Shown: one piece after another, positions 60,931 to 64,000 of the stretch
Position numbering within the stretch: position 1 is the stretch's first letter
Layout of the letters: each line of letters begins with the position of its first letter
The notes under the pieces: generated by a model
The model's input: the letters and a program-made list of their open reading frames with translations, nothing else
Told to the model about the DNA's origin: nothing
The model's database searches: none
Position numbers and translations under genes: made by a program
Source: Propioniferax innocua
GTDB taxonomy: Bacteria > Actinomycetota > Actinomycetes > Propionibacteriales > Propionibacteriaceae
NCBI RefSeq assembly: GCF_006716235.1
Contig: NZ_VFOR01000001.1
Span: 744,001-808,000, forward strand
DNA length: 64,000 nucleotides
Direction: 5' to 3'

Positions 60931-62201
60931 CCCGCGATCTGCTGCTGACCCAGGTCGGCCTACCCGACGGCACCACCGCCGATCTCGCGATCAGCGCCGG
61001 TCGGCTCGTGGAGCCAGGTGATGTGAACGATCCACAGCGCGTCGACGCCGCCGGTCTCACGGCACTGCCCGGGCTGGTGGACCCGCACACGCATCTCCGC
61101 GAACCCGGCCGTGAGGACGCCGAGACGATCGACACCGGCACCCGGGCGGCGGCCCGTGGAGGATTCACCGCCGTGTGCGCCATGGCCAACACCAACCCCG
61201 TCACCGACACCGGCGAGCAGGTGGCATGGCTGCATCAGGCGGCACGTGGCGCATCGGCCCAAGTGGTGCCGATCGGCGCCGTCACCAAGGGGCTGAAGGG
61301 CGAGGAACTGGCGGAGCTTGCTCTCATGGCGCGCGCCGGCGTTCGTATGTTCTCCGACGACGGGAAGTGCGTCCATGACGCACGGCTCATGCGTCGAGCG
61401 CTGGAATACCTCGGCGATGTGGGGGGCGTGATCGCACAGCATGCGCAAGATCCCCGTCTCGCGGGCCCCGGCGCCTGCTGCCACGAGGGCGAGGTGTCAG
61501 GACGCCTGGGGCTGGCAGGTTGGCCGGCGGTGGCCGAATCGGTGATCGTGGCTCGGGACGTGCAGCTCGCCCAGCTCACCGGGACCCCCGTGCACGTGTG
61601 CCACGTCTCCACTGCTGAAACCGTCGAGGTACTGCGGTGGGCGAAGGCCAAGGGCATGCCCGTGACAGCCGAGGTGACCCCCCATCATCTGATGCTCACG
61701 GTGGCCGAGGTGGAGGGATACGACCCCACCTACAAGGTGAATCCACCGTTGCGCACCGAACCGGATCTGTCGGCGCTGGCCGACGCTCTGGTGGATGGCA
61801 CCATCGACATGATCGGCACCGACCATGCTCCCCACGCCGACCATGACAAGGCCCATGCCTTCAGCGACGCCGCCTTCGGCATGCTCGGCCTCGAACAGGC
61901 CCTGGCCGTGGTGGTGGAGCTGTTCGTCAACACCGGGCGGCTCGACTGGGCCGGGGTGGCCGAACGCATGTCGCATGCCCCCGCCCGGCTGGCCCGCATC
62001 ACCGAGCAGGGCCGGCCACTTCGGATCGGTGAACCTGCCAATCTCTGCCTCGTCGACCCCACGGCGCGGGCCACGGTGGATCGCGCGGCGTCGGCGTCGT
62101 TGTCCCGAAACAACCCGTGGCACGGCCGGGATCTGCCCGACCCCGTCGTCGGCACGTTGTGGCGCGGGGAATGGACGTACGCACAGGAGGGGCTGCTCTG
62201 A
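60927..62201 (+). CDS. pyrC: Dihydroorotase
   Basis: 424 residues, class I. Closes carbamoyl aspartate to dihydroorotate with two zinc ions. Seen: [20 protein letters not shown] with the first His pair, [40 protein letters not shown] and [16 protein letters not shown] with the catalytic Asp. Starts by ATGA overlap with pyrB and ends by TGATG overlap with the globin gene. Confidence 0.96.
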   Translation: MTRDLLLTQVGLPDGTTADLAISAGRLVEPGDVNDPQRVDAAGLTALPGLVDPHTHLREPGREDAETIDTGTRAAARGGFTAVCAMANTNPVTDTGEQVAWLHQAARGASAQVVPIGAVTKGLKGEELAELALMARAGVRMFSDDGKCVHDARLMRRALEYLGDVGGVIAQHAQDPRLAGPGACCHEGEVSGRLGLAGWPAVAESVIVARDVQLAQLTGTPVHVCHVSTAETVEVLRWAKAKGMPVTAEVTPHHLMLTVAEVEGYDPTYKVNPPLRTEPDLSALADALVDGTIDMIGTDHAPHADHDKAHAFSDAAFGMLGLEQALAVVVELFVNTGRLDWAGVAERMSHAPARLARITEQGRPLRIGEPANLCLVDPTARATVDRAASASLSRNNPWHGRDLPDPVVGTLWRGEWTYAQEGLL

Positions 62202-62617
62202 TGGCCGGGCCTGCACAGCAGCGCACCTACTACGAGGCGATGGGCGGTCACGAGACCTTCGCGGCCATCACGAAGCGCTTCTACGAGCAGGTGGCCGCCG
62301 ACCCCGAGTTCCGCGCCATGTACCCCGAGGAGGACCTGGGGCCCGCAGAGGAGCGTCTGCGCATGTTTCTGGAACAGTACTGGGGCGGCCCGACGACGTA
62401 CCAGGACCGGCGCGGCCATCCGCGTCTGCGCATGCGGCACATCCCTTTCAAGGTGACCCCGACCGCCCGCGACACGTGGGTGCATTACATGACCACGGCC
62501 GTCAACGAAGTGGAGATGCAACCCGATATGCGGGCGACCCTGCTCGACTATCTCTCGCGAGCGGCCACTGCCATGATCAACTCTCCCGAAGACGACGCAC
62601 CAGAGGAGACCGAATGA
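62201..62617 (+). CDS. glbO: Group II truncated haemoglobin
   Basis: 138 residues. YYEAMGGHETFAAITKRFYE at the N-terminus, MYPEEDLGPAEERLRMFLEQ, YWGGPTTYQDRRGHPRLRMR and the proximal-His region HIPFKVTPTARDTWVHYM are those of trHbO. The Trp and Tyr of the distal pocket are present. Such proteins bind oxygen or NO and may protect terminal oxidases; in an organism with nitrate reductase, NO handling is plausible (inference). Its place between pyrC and a GH13 enzyme is odd. GH13 starts inside its stop. Confidence 0.9.
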   Translation: MAGPAQQRTYYEAMGGHETFAAITKRFYEQVAADPEFRAMYPEEDLGPAEERLRMFLEQYWGGPTTYQDRRGHPRLRMRHIPFKVTPTARDTWVHYMTTAVNEVEMQPDMRATLLDYLSRAATAMINSPEDDAPEETE

Positions 62618-64000
62618 CAACACACCGCGCATTGACCGAAGGACCCTGGTGGCGCGATGCGGTGGTCTACCAGATCTATCCGCGTTCCTTCGCCGATGGA
62701 AACGGTGATGGCACCGGTGATGTCACCGGCATCATCTCCCGACTCGATCATCTGGCCGACCTCGGCGTCGACGCGATCTGGATCAGCCCGTGGTATCCGT
62801 CGCCACTGGCCGACGGTGGTTATGACGTGGCGGATTACCGTGACATCGATCCACGCTTCGGAACGCTCGACCAGGCCGACGAACTGATCGCAGCAACTCA
62901 TGAACGCGGCCTTCGCATCATCATCGATCTGGTCCCGAATCACTCCTCCGACGAGCACGTGTGGTTCCAGCAGGCGTTGGCCGCCGGCCCCGGATCACCC
63001 GAACGGGACCGCTACATCTTCCGCGACGGACGCGGTGACTCCGGCGAGATTCCGCCGAACAACTGGCGGGCGATGTTCGGTGGGCCTGCGTGGGAACGCG
63101 TCGTGGACGCCGACGGCAACCCCGAACAGTGGTACCTGCACATGTTCGACATCAAGCAACCCGACTGGAACTGGGAGAATCCCGAGGTCGTCGCCGAGTT
63201 CGACGATGTGCTGCGCTTCTGGTTCGACCGGGGCGTCGACGGTTTCCGTGTCGACGTGGCCGATTCGATGGGCAAAGCCACGGGACTTCCCGATGTGGAC
63301 CTCGACGCTGAAGGACTGCCGAGCCTCGCCAAATACCCCGGAAGCCCGATGTGGGATCAGCCGATCCTGGAAAGCATCCAGCGCCGCTGGCGCGCCATCG
63401 CCGACGAATACGCCGAATCCGAGCTGGGGCCACGTGTCTTCGTTTCCGAGGCCTACCTCTCCCCTGCACCCCGGTTGGCCTCCTACGTCGCACCCGGGCG
63501 TCTGCACACCACCTTCAACTTCGACGCACTCCTGTGCGAGTGGACCGCCGCATCCCAGCGCAATGTGATCACCAACGCCCTGGCCGCCCATGAGGAGGTC
63601 GGGGCCGCCTGCACCTGGGTGCTCGGCAACCACGACAACGTGCGTGTCGCATCCCGCTTCGGCAAGCCGGTGACCGGCGTCCCCTTCGACGCCGAGGGCG
63701 CTGCGGTGCCCGTCCCCGGTTTCAACAAGGACGACACCGGCCACCTGCCGACCGATCTGGTGGTGGGACGCCGCCGAGCCAGGGCTGCCGCCCTGCTCGA
63801 ACTCGCGCTGCCGGGAGGGGCGTACATCTACCAGGGTGAGGAACTGGGCCTCGACGAGGTGGAGGATCTTCCGGAGTCGGTGCTGCAGGACCCCACGTGG
63901 GAGCGTTCAGGGCACACGATCCGGGGCCGTGACGGTTGCCGCGTGCCGATCCCGTGGTCGGGTGACCGCCCGCCCTTCGGTTTCAGTTCCGAACCGGTCA
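62614..64000 (+). CDS. GH13 alpha-glucosidase / oligo-1,6-glucosidase, N-terminal part (runs off the right edge)
   Basis: 462 residues are visible. The (beta/alpha)8 barrel motifs are in order: WWRDAVVYQIYPRSFADGNG, DAIWISPWYPSPLADGGYDV, IIIDLVPNHSSDEHVWFQ, the catalytic nucleophile in GFRVDVADSMGKA, the acid Glu in RVFVSEAYLS and the third Asp in WVLGNHDNVRVAS, then GGAYIYQGEELGL. This is the alpha-glucosidase branch of GH13 (subfamilies 23/30-like). It probably cleaves maltose, isomaltose or glycogen-derived oligosaccharides in the cytosol. The ATG lies in ATGA overlapping the globin stop. Confidence 0.92.
   Translation, partial: MTTHRALTEGPWWRDAVVYQIYPRSFADGNGDGTGDVTGIISRLDHLADLGVDAIWISPWYPSPLADGGYDVADYRDIDPRFGTLDQADELIAATHERGLRIIIDLVPNHSSDEHVWFQQALAAGPGSPERDRYIFRDGRGDSGEIPPNNWRAMFGGPAWERVVDADGNPEQWYLHMFDIKQPDWNWENPEVVAEFDDVLRFWFDRGVDGFRVDVADSMGKATGLPDVDLDAEGLPSLAKYPGSPMWDQPILESIQRRWRAIADEYAESELGPRVFVSEAYLSPAPRLASYVAPGRLHTTFNFDALLCEWTAASQRNVITNALAAHEEVGAACTWVLGNHDNVRVASRFGKPVTGVPFDAEGAAVPVPGFNKDDTGHLPTDLVVGRRRARAAALLELALPGGAYIYQGEELGLDEVEDLPESVLQDPTWERSGHTIRGRDGCRVPIPWSGDRPPFGFSSEPV

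Overview
The window is about 64 kb of GC-rich DNA with dense, short-spaced genes, many GTG starts and 4-bp stop/start overlaps, typical of a high-GC Gram-positive actinobacterium. Supporting traits are mycothiol genes (MshB and an Rv2466c-type mycothiol reductase), mycobacterial-type DapD and DapC, an Rv1212c-type GlgA, DUF3117 and DUF1707 proteins and a class F sortase-like protein. Gene order from 1 to 18 kb echoes Mycobacterium tuberculosis Rv1166-Rv1223 (LpqW, MshB, FdxC, DapC, DapD, DapE, LOG protein, DivIVA-like protein, DUF3117, GlgA, GlgC, Rv1220c methyltransferase, HtrA), rearranged. A propionibacterial or related non-mycolate genus is plausible, but the sequence does not settle it.

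Layout. 1-3 kb: HtrA protease, an RseB-like secreted protein, DapA, an O-methyltransferase and a small biotinyl-domain protein. 3-5.6 kb: divergent glgC and glgA. 5.6-7.4 kb: a less GC-rich accessory island with a secreted NucA/NucB-type nuclease, broken by two frameshifts (one in a run of nine Cs), followed by an overlapping acidic protein that could be its immunity partner. 7.4-16.4 kb: lysine/diaminopimelate genes (dapE, dapD, dapC), fdxA, a membrane VanW protein and mshB. 16.4-18.3 kb: an orphan OppA/LpqW-like lipoprotein with a fragment of an OppF ATPase. 18.4-23.3 kb: aminopeptidase N, an alpha/beta hydrolase, a DprE2-like reductase and mobA. 23.3-33.3 kb: a complete respiratory nitrate reductase operon narGHJI-narK1-narK2 preceded by a DUF6457 gene. 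33.5-38.8 kb: an acyl-CoA synthetase, an anchored beta-helix protein and a UvrA paralogue. 38.8-44.1 kb: choline uptake and oxidation to betaine (BCCT carrier, BetA, BetB). 44.3-47.7 kb: a DUF1707 protein and a three-gene ABC importer of the COG2984/4120/1101 type. 47.8-49 kb: tRNA-Pro(TGG), the sortase-like gene and tRNA-Gly(TCC). 49-58.5 kb: an aldo/keto reductase, a membrane protein, an unrecognised 437-residue protein, a lipoprotein, a glycosyltransferase, the mycothiol reductase, a second PepN and a Nif3-like protein. 58.5-64 kb: two small genes, then a coupled run pyrR-pyrB-pyrC-globin-GH13 glucosidase that leaves the window.

How the parts fit. mobA and DUF6457 sit on either side of the molybdenum-dependent nitrate reductase. 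The dap genes feed lysine and peptidoglycan. GlgC and GlgA make alpha-glucan precursors and the GH13 enzyme probably breaks glucans or disaccharides down. Bet genes give osmoprotectant.

A window-wide feature is the start signal: about twenty genes that head transcription units have a TANNNT box 6-8 nt before the start codon and no Shine-Dalgarno sequence, as expected for leaderless mRNAs. Genes inside operons are instead coupled by overlaps or carry clear GGAG-type sites. Short tandem duplications (15-21 bp) recur at gene borders. No insertion sequence, CRISPR array or prophage was seen.
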